Source: an uncultured Coprococcus sp.
GTDB taxonomy: Bacteria > Bacillota > Clostridia > Lachnospirales > Lachnospiraceae
Direction of reading: 5' to 3'
Assembly: GCA_934247115.1 (NCBI GenBank)
Contig: CAKQIY010000002.1
Location: 62,001 to 126,000 of the forward strand
Length of the DNA stretch: 64,000 nucleotides
Below the pieces are notes generated by a model, which saw nothing but the letters and a program-made list of their open reading frames with translations, was not told the DNA's origin and ran no database searches. A program made the translations under genes and the position numbers. This document shows positions 1-8,296 of this stretch, in pieces (position 1 is the stretch's first letter; each line of letters opens with the position of its first letter).

Positions 1-81
1 TCACTTAGGACACACACGGGAGAGTGTACAGTCACCACTTGTTGTACTAAGATTAAGTGCGAAAAGGAGGCGGCTTTTTTT
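1..81 (+). promoter_or_regulatory. Partial leader of the S10 operon
   Basis: This is the stretch before rpsJ, cut by the window edge. CACTTA at 2-7 can pair with TAAGTG at 54-59, enclosing a small ACAC/GTGT hairpin (14-27). An AAAAGGAGG ribosome-binding site lies at 62-70, eleven bases before the ATG. S10 operon leaders are often autoregulated by L4 in bacteria. That this one works in the same way is inference, and the promoter is outside the window. Confidence 0.35.
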
Positions 82-393
82 ATGGCAAATCAGATTATGA
101 GAATTACACTTAAGGCTTATGACCACAAACTTATCGACAAGGCAGCAGCTCAGATAGTTGATGCGGTTAAGAAGACTGGTGCTAAGGTAAGCGGACCAGT
201 TCCAATGCCTACTAAGATTGAGAAGATCACAATCTTAAGAGCGGTTCATAAGTACAAGGACTCAAGAGAGCAGTTTGAGCAGAGAACTCATAAGAGACTT
301 ATCGATGTTGTTGCACCAACTCAGAAGACAATTGATGCATTACAGAAGATCGATCTGTCAGCTGGCGTGTTCATCGATGTTAAGATGAAATAA
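82..393 (+). CDS. rpsJ: 30S ribosomal protein S10
   Basis: S10 is a small-subunit head protein; its free form also acts as NusE in antitermination complexes. The 103-residue product has the family's normal length. It carries the typical start (NQIMRITLKAYDHKLID) and the central PVPMPTKIEKITILR segment, ending in a VFIDVKMK-like tail. The ATG is preceded by AAAAGGAGG. It is the first gene of the S10 operon here, but a 161-base gap separates it from rplC, which is wider than usual for this operon. Confidence 0.98.
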   Translation: MANQIMRITLKAYDHKLIDKAAAQIVDAVKKTGAKVSGPVPMPTKIEKITILRAVHKYKDSREQFEQRTHKRLIDVVAPTQKTIDALQKIDLSAGVFIDVKMK

Positions 394-554
394 TTAAAGT
401 CAGAGAACAACAAGTAAGAAACCCAAATTAGAAGCGGACTAATTTAAATCAAACCGCGAAAACAATTAAATAACAGTACCTAATGCATCTACGGATGTAA
501 TTTAGTATGATTGCGAATGCAATCCGCTGTGAATTAAATTAGGAGGAAACAGAA
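394..554 (+). other. Structured 161-base gap between rpsJ and rplC
   Basis: No gene is seen. CATC/GATG (486-489 with 494-497) and GATTGC/GCAATC (509-514 with 519-524, loop GAAT) form two adjacent small hairpins just before the AGGAGG of rplC at 541-546. Most S10-L3 junctions are short, so a post-transcriptional control site or processing site is possible. There is no T-run that would make either hairpin a terminator. Confidence 0.4.
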
Positions 555-1238
555 ATGAAGAAAGCTATATTAGCTACAAAAGTCGGAATGACACAGATTT
601 TCGACGAGAACGGTGTATTAACACCAGTTACAGTATTACAGGCTGGTCCATGTGTTGTAACCCAGATCAAAACAGTTGAGAATGACGGTTATGATGCAAT
701 TCAGGTAGGATTCGGTGAGAAGAAGGAAAGAGTAACAACAAAGGACGTATCAGGAAAGAAAGTTATCAGAAATCCACATGGTGCTGGTAAGGCAGAGGTT
801 GGTCATGCTAAGAAGGCAGGAACAACTCCAAAGACTTTCTATAGAGAGTTCAGACTTGAGAACACTGCTGAGTACGAGCTTGGCGCAGAGATCAAGGCAG
901 ATGTATTTGCTGCTGGCGACAAGATTGATGTTACTGCTAAGTCAAAGGGTAAGGGATACGCAGGCGGTCTTAAGAGACACGGCCTTAAGTCAGGTCCTTC
1001 AGGACATGGTTCAAAGTATCACAGACATGCAGGTTCAAACGGTTCTGCAACTACTCCAGGTAGAGTGTTCAAGGGTAAGAAGATGCCTGGTCATATGGGT
1101 AGCGTAAGAGTTACAATCCAGAACCTTGAGGTAGTTAAAATAGATGTTGAGAACAATGTAATCTTGGTTAAGGGCGCTGTTCCAGGACCAAAGAAGTCAT
1201 TGGTTATGATTAAAGATACAGTAAAGTCTGGTAAGTAA
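555..1238 (+). CDS. rplC: 50S ribosomal protein L3
   Basis: L3 binds 23S rRNA close to the peptidyl-transferase centre and is an early assembly protein. The 227-residue product starts MKKAILATKVGMTQIFDENG, the standard L3 opening, and has the RHGLKSGPSGHGSKYHRHAG loop and the PGHMGSVRVTIQNLEV segment. An AGGAGG site lies eight bases before the ATG. rplD follows after 23 bases. It is slightly longer than the E. coli protein, mainly through loop regions and a lysine-containing C-terminus. Confidence 0.98.
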   Translation: MKKAILATKVGMTQIFDENGVLTPVTVLQAGPCVVTQIKTVENDGYDAIQVGFGEKKERVTTKDVSGKKVIRNPHGAGKAEVGHAKKAGTTPKTFYREFRLENTAEYELGAEIKADVFAAGDKIDVTAKSKGKGYAGGLKRHGLKSGPSGHGSKYHRHAGSNGSATTPGRVFKGKKMPGHMGSVRVTIQNLEVVKIDVENNVILVKGAVPGPKKSLVMIKDTVKSGK

Positions 1239-1261
1239 GGCTTTGGAAAGGAGAGACAACA

Positions 1262-1882
1262 ATGGCATCAGTTAAGGTTTATGACATCGAAGGCAATGAA
1301 GTTGAGACATTAGAGCTCAGCGATGCAGTGTTCGGTGTAGAAATAAATGAGCATATAATGCATAAGGCTGTAGTTGGTCAGTTAGCCAACAACCGTCAGG
1401 GAACACAGAGCGCAAAGACACGTTCAGAAGTTTCTGGTGGTGGTAGAAAGCCTTGGAGACAGAAGGGAACTGGTCATGCAAGACAGGGTTCAACAAGATC
1501 TCCACAGTGGACAGGCGGCGGAGTTGTATTCGCACCAAAGCCAAGAGATTATTCAGTTAAGATGAATAAGAAAGAGAAGCAGCTTGCTATGAAGTCAGCA
1601 CTTTCATCAAAGGTAGCTGAGAACAAGCTGGTAGTAGTTGACAAGCTTGATCTTCAGGAGGTTAAGACAAGCGTATTTGCAAAGATTCTTGCAAAGCTTT
1701 CAGCTCCTAAGGCTCTTGTAGTAACAAAGGATAAGAACAATAACGTTGTTCTTTCAGCAAACAACATTCCAACAGTTAAGACAACAGTAGCTAACTCACT
1801 TAGCGTGTATGATATTCTCAAGTATGAGAAGCTTGTTCTTACTAAGGAAGCAGTTGCAGCAATTGAGGAGGTGTACGCATAA
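1262..1882 (+). CDS. rplD: 50S ribosomal protein L4
   Basis: L4 (206 residues) binds 23S rRNA domain I and lines the exit tunnel with L22. The tunnel loop is recognisable as GGGRKPWRQKGTGHARQGS followed by RSPQWTGGG. In many bacteria L4 represses its own operon through the S10 leader. The stop codon overlaps the start of rplW by one base (TAATG), which suggests translational coupling. Confidence 0.98.
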   Translation: MASVKVYDIEGNEVETLELSDAVFGVEINEHIMHKAVVGQLANNRQGTQSAKTRSEVSGGGRKPWRQKGTGHARQGSTRSPQWTGGGVVFAPKPRDYSVKMNKKEKQLAMKSALSSKVAENKLVVVDKLDLQEVKTSVFAKILAKLSAPKALVVTKDKNNNVVLSANNIPTVKTTVANSLSVYDILKYEKLVLTKEAVAAIEEVYA

Positions 1883-2181
1883 TGGCAGATATCAAATATT
1901 ATGACGTTATACTTAAGCCAGTGATCACAGAGAAGAGCATGAATGCAATGGCTGAGAAGAAATATACATTCCTTGTTCATCCAGAGGCAAACAAGTCACA
2001 GGTTAAGGAAGCTGTAGAGAAGATGTTCGAGGGAACAAAGGTTGCTAAGGTCAACACAATGAACAACGATGGTAAGACAAAGAGACGTGGAATGACACTT
2101 GGTAATACAGCAAAGTACAAGAAGGCTATCGTTCAGCTTACAGCTGACAGCAAGGACATCGAGATCTTCGAGGGCCTTTAA
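1882..2181 (+). CDS. rplW: 50S ribosomal protein L23
   Basis: L23 (99 residues) sits at the tunnel exit and is a docking site for trigger factor and SRP. The opening YYDVILKPVITEKSMNAM and the KYTFLVHPEANKSQVKEAVE segment are typical of the family. It begins on the last base of the rplD stop codon. The next gene, rplB, is 107 bases downstream, again wider than usual. Confidence 0.98.
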   Translation: MADIKYYDVILKPVITEKSMNAMAEKKYTFLVHPEANKSQVKEAVEKMFEGTKVAKVNTMNNDGKTKRRGMTLGNTAKYKKAIVQLTADSKDIEIFEGL

Positions 2182-2288
2182 GATATAGCCGTGAGCGGCT
2201 GCATCAGTTATAAAGTATAGCTGCTCATAACATTAGTTGTATACGCAATCAAAGCGTGAGAATAAATTGAACCGAAAGGAGAACAACG
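2182..2288 (+). other. Intercistronic gap before rplB with a small hairpin
   Basis: AGCCG (2187-2191) and CGGCT (2196-2200) form a five-base-pair hairpin with a TGAG loop directly after rplW. There is no T-run, so it is probably an mRNA processing or stability element. The rest of the gap is unremarkable until the GAAAGGAG site of rplB. Confidence 0.3.
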
Positions 2289-3134
2289 ATGGGAATTAAG
2301 ACATATAACCCATATACACCTTCCAGAAGAAATATGACTGGCCTTGATTTCTCAGAGATCACAAAGACTACTCCAGAGAAGTCACTCGTTGTATCAAGCA
2401 GCAAGACAGCTGGTCGTAACAATCAGGGAAAGATAACAGTAAGACATCACGGTGGTGGTGCTAAGAGAAAGTACAGAATAATAGATTTCAAGAGAAATGA
2501 CAAAGATGGTATTCCAGCAACAGTAGCTGCAATCGAGTACGATCCTAACAGATCAGCAAACATTGCACTTCTGTTCTATGCAGATGGAGAGAAGAGATAC
2601 ATCCTTGCACCTTTCAAGCTTGCAGTTGGCGATGTGCTGATGAATGGCGCTGAGGCTGATATCAAGGTTGGTAACTGTCTCCCACTTCAGAATATTCCAG
2701 TTGGTACTCAGGTACACAACATTGAGCTTTACCCAGGCAAGGGCGGACAGTTAGTTCGTTCAGCAGGAAACGCAGCACAGCTCATGGCTAAGGAAGGCAA
2801 GTATGCAACACTGAGACTTCCTTCAGGCGAGATGAGAATGGTTCCAATTATCTGTAGAGCAACAGTTGGACAGGTAGGAAACATCGAGCATGGCCTTGTT
2901 AACATTGGTAAAGCCGGACGTAAGCGTCACATGGGCATCAGACCAACAGTTCGTGGTTCAGTCATGAACCCTAATGACCATCCACATGGTGGTGGAGAAG
3001 GTAGAGCACCAATCGGTCGTCCAGGTCCTTCTACTCCATGGGGTAAGCCAGCAATGGGTCTCAAGACAAGAAAGAAGAACAAGCAGTCTAATAAGCTGAT
3101 CGTAAGACGTAGAGACGGTAAGAATGTTAAATAG
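2289..3134 (+). CDS. rplB: 50S ribosomal protein L2
   Basis: L2 is a core large-subunit protein required for subunit association and peptidyl-transferase activity. The 281-residue product contains the conserved C-terminal region MNPNDHPHGGGEGRAPIGR followed by GPSTPWGKPAMG, including the functionally important histidine in DHPHGGG. Its N-terminal SRRNMTGLDFSEITKT is also typical. A GAAAGGAG site precedes the ATG, and rpsS follows after 16 bases. Confidence 0.98.
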   Translation: MGIKTYNPYTPSRRNMTGLDFSEITKTTPEKSLVVSSSKTAGRNNQGKITVRHHGGGAKRKYRIIDFKRNDKDGIPATVAAIEYDPNRSANIALLFYADGEKRYILAPFKLAVGDVLMNGAEADIKVGNCLPLQNIPVGTQVHNIELYPGKGGQLVRSAGNAAQLMAKEGKYATLRLPSGEMRMVPIICRATVGQVGNIEHGLVNIGKAGRKRHMGIRPTVRGSVMNPNDHPHGGGEGRAPIGRPGPSTPWGKPAMGLKTRKKNKQSNKLIVRRRDGKNVK

Positions 3135-3150
3135 TTAAGGAGGAAGAAAT

Positions 3151-3429
3151 ATGGCTCGTTCATTAAAAAAAGGACCATTCGCAGACGCACATCTGCTTAA
3201 GAAGGTAGATGCATTAAACGCTGCTAACAAGACAGAAGTTATAAAGACCTGGTCAAGACGTTCAACAATCTTCCCATCATTCGTTGGCCACACATTTGCC
3301 GTTCATGATGGAAGAAAGCACGTACCAGTATATGTAACTGAAGATATGGTAGGACATAAGCTTGGTGAGTTCGTAGTTACCAGAACATACAGAGGTCATG
3401 GTAAGGACGAAAAGAAGGGTAGAAGATAA
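3151..3429 (+). CDS. rpsS: 30S ribosomal protein S19
   Basis: S19 (92 residues) forms a complex with S13 in the head of the small subunit. It is recognised from ARSLKKGPFADAHLLKKVD at the start and from the IFPSFVGHTFAVHDGRKHVP segment. An AAGGAGG site lies eight bases upstream of the ATG. It sits in the standard place between rplB and rplV. Confidence 0.98.
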   Translation: MARSLKKGPFADAHLLKKVDALNAANKTEVIKTWSRRSTIFPSFVGHTFAVHDGRKHVPVYVTEDMVGHKLGEFVVTRTYRGHGKDEKKGRR

Positions 3430-3462
3430 TATCAGGAATATTTGAAAGGAGGACTTTTCAAA

Positions 3463-3849
3463 ATGGCTAAAGGACATAGATCCCATGACAAGAGACTCAG
3501 AAATGAGAACAAAGATACAAGACCATCAGCTAAGGTTTCATACGCAAGAGTATCAGTAACCAAGGCATGTTTTGTGCTTGATGCTATCAGAGGTAAGGAT
3601 GTTCAGACAGCACTTGCTATCGTTGAATACAACCCAAGATACGGCTCAAGCGTTATAGAGAAGCTTTTGAAGTCAGCTATTGCAAACGCTGAGAACAACA
3701 ATGGTATGAAGAAGGAGGACCTTTACGTAGCAGAGTGTTACGCTAACAAGGGACCAACAATGAAGAGAATTCATCCAAGAGCACAGGGTAGAGCATATAG
3801 AATCGAGAAGAGAACAAGCCACATCACAATCGTGCTTGACGAGAAATAG
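3463..3849 (+). CDS. rplV: 50S ribosomal protein L22
   Basis: L22 lines the nascent-chain tunnel with L4, and its beta-hairpin is a site of macrolide resistance changes. The ATG at 3463 is chosen over an in-frame TTG at 3442 because AAAGGAGG at 3446-3453 lies directly before it and the product then starts MAKGHRSHDKRL. The product is 128 residues. The hairpin region reads PTMKRIHPRAQGRAYRI. rpsC follows after 10 bases. Confidence 0.96.
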   Translation: MAKGHRSHDKRLRNENKDTRPSAKVSYARVSVTKACFVLDAIRGKDVQTALAIVEYNPRYGSSVIEKLLKSAIANAENNNGMKKEDLYVAECYANKGPTMKRIHPRAQGRAYRIEKRTSHITIVLDEK

Positions 3850-3859
3850 GAGGTAAAAT

Positions 3860-4525
3860 ATGGGACAGAAAGTTAATCCTCATGGTTTAAGAGTCGGCAT
3901 TATCAAAGATTGGGATTCAAACTGGTATGCTGACAAGAGAAATGACGAGTTTGCTAAGAACTTAGCAGAAGATCAGATCCTTAGAAAATACTTAAAGACA
4001 GCTCTTTACAAGTCAAACATCTCAAAGATCGAGATCGAGAGATCAGCAAAGAATGTAAAGATCGTATTATATACAGCAAAGCCTGGAGTAGTAATCGGTA
4101 AGGGCGGAGCAGGAATCGAGAAGATTAAGGCAGAGGCTCAGAAGCTTACAGATAAGAAGCTTTTCATCGACGTTAAGGAGATCAAGAAGCCGGATGCAGA
4201 TGCACAGCTTGTTGCAGAGAACATCGCTGCACAGCTCGAGAACCGTATCGCATTCAGAAAGGCTATGAAGTCTTGCATGGGCAGAACAATGAAGTCAGGC
4301 GCACAGGGTATCAAGTGTGCATGTTCAGGTCGTCTTGGCGGTGCTGATATGGCTAGAACAGAGTTCTACAGCGAGGGAACAATTCCTCTTCAGACACTCC
4401 GTGCAGATATCGACTACGGATTTGCTGAAGCAGATACAACATATGGTAAGGTTGGCGTAAAGACATGGATCTACCATGGTGAAGTACTTCCAACAAAGAC
4501 AGTAAAGGAAGGGGGAAATAAATAA
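3860..4525 (+). CDS. rpsC: 30S ribosomal protein S3
   Basis: S3 (221 residues) is part of the mRNA entry channel and its helicase activity. It begins MGQKVNPHGLRVGIIKDWDS. The type II KH motif is visible as VVIGKGGAGIEKIKAEAQKL, and the C-terminal domain contains the GRLGGADMARTEFYSEG segment. The stop codon overlaps the ATG of rplP by one base, so the two are probably translationally coupled. Confidence 0.98.
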   Translation: MGQKVNPHGLRVGIIKDWDSNWYADKRNDEFAKNLAEDQILRKYLKTALYKSNISKIEIERSAKNVKIVLYTAKPGVVIGKGGAGIEKIKAEAQKLTDKKLFIDVKEIKKPDADAQLVAENIAAQLENRIAFRKAMKSCMGRTMKSGAQGIKCACSGRLGGADMARTEFYSEGTIPLQTLRADIDYGFAEADTTYGKVGVKTWIYHGEVLPTKTVKEGGNK

Positions 4526-4962
4526 TGTTAATGCCAAAGAGAGTAAAGCGTCGTAAGCAGTTCAGAGGAACAATGGCTGGTAAGGCACTTAGAGGCAATA
4601 AGATTACAAACGGTGAGTATGGTCTTGTAGCATTAGAGCCAGCATGGATCAAGTCAAATCAGATCGAGGCAGCCAGAATTGCAATGACAAGATATATGAA
4701 GCGTAGTGGTAAGGTATTTATCAAGATTTTCCCTGACAAGCCAGTTACAGCAAAGCCAGCTGAGACTCGAATGGGTTCAGGAAAGGGAGCACTTGAGTAC
4801 TGGGTAGCAGTAGTTAAGCCAGGCAGAGTTATGTTTGAGGTTCAGGGTGTACCTGAAGAGGTAGCTAAGGAGGCTCTCAGACTCGCTATGCATAAGCTTC
4901 CACTTAAGTGTAAGATCGCATCAAAGGAAGAGTTAGAGGAGGTAGCAGGCAGTGAAAACTAA
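4525..4962 (+). CDS. rplP: 50S ribosomal protein L16
   Basis: L16 (145 residues) contacts the A-site tRNA elbow. The start MLMPKRVKRRKQFRG and the motif RMGSGKGALEYWVAVVKPGR identify it. It starts on the last base of the rpsC stop and its last codons overlap the GTG start of rpmC by 11 bases, so S3, L16 and L29 form a tightly coupled block. Confidence 0.98.
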   Translation: MLMPKRVKRRKQFRGTMAGKALRGNKITNGEYGLVALEPAWIKSNQIEAARIAMTRYMKRSGKVFIKIFPDKPVTAKPAETRMGSGKGALEYWVAVVKPGRVMFEVQGVPEEVAKEALRLAMHKLPLKCKIASKEELEEVAGSEN

Positions 4963-5155
4963 GGATTTTATGAACGAATTAAATAGCAAGTCCGTTGACG
5001 ATCTCCAGAAAGATTTAGTAGCTGCAAAGAAGGAATTATTCAACCTGAGATTCCAGAATGCTACAAATCAGCTTGACAATACAAGCAGGATCAAGGACGT
5101 TAGAAAGAATATAGCAAGAATACAGACAGTTATAGCCCAGAAGGCTAATGCTTAA
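4952..5155 (+). CDS. rpmC: 50S ribosomal protein L29
   Basis: L29 (67 residues) is a helical hairpin next to L23 at the tunnel exit. Residues KDLVAAKKELFNLRFQNAT match the conserved core. The start is taken as GTG at 4952, since GAGGAGG lies just upstream inside rplP. An internal ATG at 4970 would remove six residues and remains possible. The coding overlap with rplP is 11 bases. Confidence 0.95.
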   Translation: MKTKDFMNELNSKSVDDLQKDLVAAKKELFNLRFQNATNQLDNTSRIKDVRKNIARIQTVIAQKANA

Positions 5156-5178
5156 TTATCTTGGAAGGAGGAATTATT

Positions 5179-5433
5179 GTGGAAAGAAATCTGAGAAAAA
5201 CACGTGTTGGTATAGTTACAAGTGATAAGATGGATAAGACAATCGTTGTTTCTATCGTAGATAATGTTAAGCATCCTCTTTATGGTAAGATTGTAAAGAG
5301 AACATACAAGCTGAAGGCTCATGACGAGAATAACGAGTGCAAGATTGGCGATAGAGTAAAGGTTATGGAGACAAGACCATTATCAAAGGATAAGAGATGG
5401 AGACTTGTTGAAATCATCGAGAAGGCAAAGTAA
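5179..5433 (+). CDS. rpsQ: 30S ribosomal protein S17
   Basis: S17 is a primary 16S rRNA-binding protein with an OB fold. The GTG at 5179 is chosen because AAGGAGG lies shortly upstream and the product then begins VERNLRKTRVGIV (84 residues), the usual length. The segment TSDKMDKTIVVSI and the ETRPLSKDKRWRLVEI ending are typical. rplN follows 13 bases later. Confidence 0.96.
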   Translation: MERNLRKTRVGIVTSDKMDKTIVVSIVDNVKHPLYGKIVKRTYKLKAHDENNECKIGDRVKVMETRPLSKDKRWRLVEIIEKAK

Positions 5434-5446
5434 GGAGGCAAATTAA

Positions 5447-5815
5447 ATGGTTCAGCAGGAAACAAGACTTAAAGTTGCTGATAACACAGGTGCAAAAGAG
5501 TTACTTTGTATCAGAGTGTTAGGCGGATCAGTTAGAAGATATGCAAATATCGGCGATATCATCGTTGCCTCTGTTAAAGATGCAACACCAGGCGGAGTTG
5601 TAAAGAAGGGCGATGTAGTTAAGGCCGTTGTAGTTAGAACAAAGCATGGCGCTCGTCGTAAGGATGGTTCATACATCAAGTTTGACGAGAACGCTGCTGT
5701 TATTATAAAAGACGATATGAATCCAAGAGGTACACGTATCTTTGGACCAGTTGCAAGAGAGCTCCGTGATAAGAAGTTCATGAAGATCGTATCACTTGCA
5801 CCTGAAGTATTATAA
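5447..5815 (+). CDS. rplN: 50S ribosomal protein L14
   Basis: L14 (122 residues) lies at the subunit interface and contacts L19 and 16S rRNA. It is recognised from MVQQETRLKVADNTGAKELL at the start and from the ENAAVIIKDDMNPRGTRIFG segment. It is the first gene of the spc section, but here it is continuous with the S10 section and has only 13 bases before it, so no separate promoter is likely. Confidence 0.98.
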   Translation: MVQQETRLKVADNTGAKELLCIRVLGGSVRRYANIGDIIVASVKDATPGGVVKKGDVVKAVVVRTKHGARRKDGSYIKFDENAAVIIKDDMNPRGTRIFGPVARELRDKKFMKIVSLAPEVL

Positions 5816-5827
5816 GGAGGTGTGACT

Positions 5828-6145
5828 ATGGCAACAATGAAGATCAAAAAAGATGATATGGTACAGGTTATCGCTGGTAAGGACAAGGGCAAGAGCGGAA
5901 AGGTCGTTTCAGTAGATAAGAAGAATGGTACCGTAGTAGTTGAAGGAATCAACAAAGTATTTAAGCATAGCAAGCCAAGCATGGCTAACCAGCAGGGCGG
6001 AATCATCGAGATGGAAGCCCCACTTGACATCTCTAATGTAATGTATCTTTACAAGGGCAAGCCAGTTAGAGTTGGTTTTGAAGGAACTGGTAAGGATAAG
6101 GTTCGTGTAGCCAAGATTGATGGCAAGACAGAGAAGATAGATTAA
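5828..6145 (+). CDS. rplX: 50S ribosomal protein L24
   Basis: L24 initiates large-subunit assembly and has an N-terminal KOW motif, here DDMVQVIAGKDKGKSGKVVS. Three starts are possible: GTG 5822, which falls within the Shine-Dalgarno stretch; ATG 5828; and ATG 5837, which would give the short MKIKKDD start seen in many relatives. ATG 5828 has the best spacing to AAGGAGGTG (about 5815-5822) and is used here, giving 105 residues. Confidence 0.95.
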   Translation: MATMKIKKDDMVQVIAGKDKGKSGKVVSVDKKNGTVVVEGINKVFKHSKPSMANQQGGIIEMEAPLDISNVMYLYKGKPVRVGFEGTGKDKVRVAKIDGKTEKID

Positions 6146-6165
6146 TTGGAAGGAGGTCGTCTTAG

Positions 6166-6705
6166 GTGAGTAGACTTAAAGAAAAGTATGACGCTGAAAT
6201 CAAGAGCGCCATGGTTGAGAAATTTGGATATAAGAATGTAATGCAGATACCAAAGCTCGATAAGATCGTTATCAATATGGGCGTTGGTGAAGCAAGAGAG
6301 AACGCTAAGGTTCTGGACGCTGCTATCAAGGATCTTGAGACAATCACAGGTCAGAAGGCAGTAGTAACAAGAGCAAAGAAGTCAGTAGCTAACTTCAAGC
6401 TGAGAGAGGGAATGCCTATCGGATGTAAGGTAACCCTTCGTGGCGAGAAGATGTATGAGTTCCTTGATCGTCTTGTAAATCTTGCACTCCCACGTGTACG
6501 TGACTTCAGAGGAATCAATCCAAACGGATTCGATGGAAGAGGTAACTACGCATTCGGTATTAAGGAGCAGCTTATCTTCCCTGAGATCGAGTATGATAAG
6601 GTAGATAAGGTTAGAGGTATGGATATAATTTGCGTAACAACAGCACAGACTGACGAGGAAGCTCGTGAGTTACTTACACTGTTCGGCATGCCTTATAGCA
6701 AATAA
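6166..6705 (+). CDS. rplE: 50S ribosomal protein L5
   Basis: L5 (179 residues) binds 5S rRNA and forms the B1b bridge to S13. It starts at GTG after GAAGGAGG. Conserved blocks include PKLDKIVINMGVGEA, AKKSVANFKLREGMPIG and RDFRGINPNGFDGRGNYAFG. Its place between rplX and rpsN is standard. Confidence 0.98.
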   Translation: MSRLKEKYDAEIKSAMVEKFGYKNVMQIPKLDKIVINMGVGEARENAKVLDAAIKDLETITGQKAVVTRAKKSVANFKLREGMPIGCKVTLRGEKMYEFLDRLVNLALPRVRDFRGINPNGFDGRGNYAFGIKEQLIFPEIEYDKVDKVRGMDIICVTTAQTDEEARELLTLFGMPYSK

Positions 6706-6725
6706 TAAAGGAGGAGATTCGAGAA

Positions 6726-6911
6726 ATGGCTAAGACATCAATGAAAGTTAAGCAGCAGCGTAAGCAGAAGTTCTCAACAAGAGAGTACACACGTTGCAGC
6801 ATTTGTGGACGTCCACATTCAGTATTAAAGAAGTACGGAATTTGTAGAATCTGCTTCCGTGAGTTAGCATATAAGGGACAGATTCCTGGCGTTAAGAAAT
6901 CAAGCTGGTAA
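6726..6911 (+). CDS. rpsN: 30S ribosomal protein S14, zinc-binding type
   Basis: This is the short (61-residue), zinc-containing S14 form. Two CxxC pairs are visible, CSIC and CRIC, separated by 12 residues, giving a zinc ribbon. In Firmicutes the zinc form is encoded in the spc operon as here, and some species carry a second, cysteine-free copy induced under zinc starvation; no such copy is seen in this window. It has an AAAGGAGG site upstream. Confidence 0.97.
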   Translation: MAKTSMKVKQQRKQKFSTREYTRCSICGRPHSVLKKYGICRICFRELAYKGQIPGVKKSSW

Positions 6912-6934
6912 GAGTAAGAAGGAGGAAATTTATT

Positions 6935-7336
6935 ATGTCAATGAGCGATCCAATTGCAGATATGCTTACAAGAATTCGTAATGCTAATACAGCAAAGCAT
7001 GATACAGTAGAAATCCCTGCTTCAAAGATGAAGAAAGCTATTGCCGACATACTTTTATCAGAAGGATATGTTAAGGCTGTAGATATCGTTGAGGACGGCA
7101 AGTTCGAGACAATCAAGATCACATTGAAGTATGGTGCAGATAAGAACGAGAAGATCATCACAGGTCTTAAGAGAATTTCAAAGCCTGGTCTTCGAGTATA
7201 CGCAAGCAAGGATGAGCTTCCAAGAGTACTTGGTGGACTTGGAACTGCTATTATCTCCACAAACAAGGGCGTATTAACAGATAAGGAAGCTAGAAAACAG
7301 AACGTAGGTGGAGAAGTACTTGCGTTTATTTGGTAA
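6935..7336 (+). CDS. rpsH: 30S ribosomal protein S8
   Basis: S8 (133 residues) binds the central domain of 16S rRNA and represses the spc operon in E. coli. MSDPIADMLTRIRNANTAKH at the start and the C-terminal SKDELPRVLGGLGTAIIST are diagnostic. An AAGGAGG site lies upstream; ATG 6941 is an alternative start only two residues in. Confidence 0.98.
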   Translation: MSMSDPIADMLTRIRNANTAKHDTVEIPASKMKKAIADILLSEGYVKAVDIVEDGKFETIKITLKYGADKNEKIITGLKRISKPGLRVYASKDELPRVLGGLGTAIISTNKGVLTDKEARKQNVGGEVLAFIW

Positions 7337-7351
7337 AAGGAGGACGGCAAA

Positions 7352-7891
7352 ATGTCACGTATCGGAAGAATGCCTATCGCTGTACCTGCAGGCGTAACTG
7401 TAGATATAGCAGAAAATAATAAAGTGACTGTTAAAGGACCAAAGGGAACTCTTGAGAGAGTTCTCCCTGCGGAAATGGATATAAAGTTAGATGGCGATAC
7501 ACTTACAGTATCAAGACCTAACGACTTAAAGAAGATGAGATCATTACACGGACTTACAAGAACACTTCTTCACAACATGGTTGTTGGAGTTACAGAGGGA
7601 TTCTCAAAGGATCTTGAGGTCAATGGTGTAGGTTACAGAGCTCAGAAGCAGGGCAATAAGCTTGTTCTTGCTCTTGGTTATTCACATCCAGTAGAGATGG
7701 TTGATCCAGAGGGTATCGAGACAAAGGTTGACGGTAACAAGATCACAGTAAGCGGAATCAGCAAGGAGAAGGTTGGTCAGTACGCTGCTGAGATCAGAGA
7801 AAAGAGAGCACCAGAGCCATATAAGGGCAAAGGTATCAAGTATGTGGATGAGACTATCAGACGTAAAGTTGGTAAGACTGGTAAGAAATAA
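7352..7891 (+). CDS. rplF: 50S ribosomal protein L6
   Basis: L6 (179 residues) lies near the sarcin-ricin loop and the GTPase centre. The start MSRIGRMPIAVPAGV and the conserved ending EPYKGKGIKYVDETIRRKVG identify it. The two L6 repeats are of normal size. AAAAGGAGG precedes the ATG by eight bases, and rplR follows after 17 bases. Confidence 0.98.
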   Translation: MSRIGRMPIAVPAGVTVDIAENNKVTVKGPKGTLERVLPAEMDIKLDGDTLTVSRPNDLKKMRSLHGLTRTLLHNMVVGVTEGFSKDLEVNGVGYRAQKQGNKLVLALGYSHPVEMVDPEGIETKVDGNKITVSGISKEKVGQYAAEIREKRAPEPYKGKGIKYVDETIRRKVGKTGKK

Positions 7892-7908
7892 TAAAGGAGT
7901 GAGATAAG

Positions 7909-8277
7909 ATGATTAATAAAGAATCAAGAAGCGCAATTCGTGTAAAGAAGCATATGCGTGTTCGTAATCGTTTAGCTGGAACAACAGAGAGACCACGTTT
8001 AGCTGTATTCAGAAGTAATAATCATATGTACGCTCAGATTATTGATGATTCAGTTGGTAAGACATTAGTAGCAGCATCTACAACAGAGAAGGCTATTAAG
8101 GATGAGCTTGAGAAGACAAATGATGTTGATGCAGCAGCTTACGTTGGTAAGGTTATTGCTGAGAGAGCACTTGAGAAGGGTATCAAGACTGTTATCTATG
8201 ACAGAGGCGGTTTCGTATACCACGGTAAGGTTCAGGCATTAGCAGATGCAGCGAGAGAAGCTGGTCTGGAATTCTAG
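7909..8277 (+). CDS. rplR: 50S ribosomal protein L18
   Basis: L18 (122 residues) binds 5S rRNA with L5. The N-terminal basic tail is followed by TERPRLAVFRSNNHMYAQI, and the C-terminal YDRGGFVYHGKVQALADAAR is typical. It is followed 19 bases later by rpsE in the usual order. Confidence 0.98.
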   Translation: MINKESRSAIRVKKHMRVRNRLAGTTERPRLAVFRSNNHMYAQIIDDSVGKTLVAASTTEKAIKDELEKTNDVDAAAYVGKVIAERALEKGIKTVIYDRGGFVYHGKVQALADAAREAGLEF

Positions 8278-8296
8278 TAAGGAGGAAGAACAACGT

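Noticed and set aside
5452..6030. Long minus-strand reading frame of 192 codons opposite rplN-rplX
   Set aside because: It is opposite two highly conserved ribosomal genes, has no ribosome-binding site and no plausible product; it is a shadow of the coding strand.
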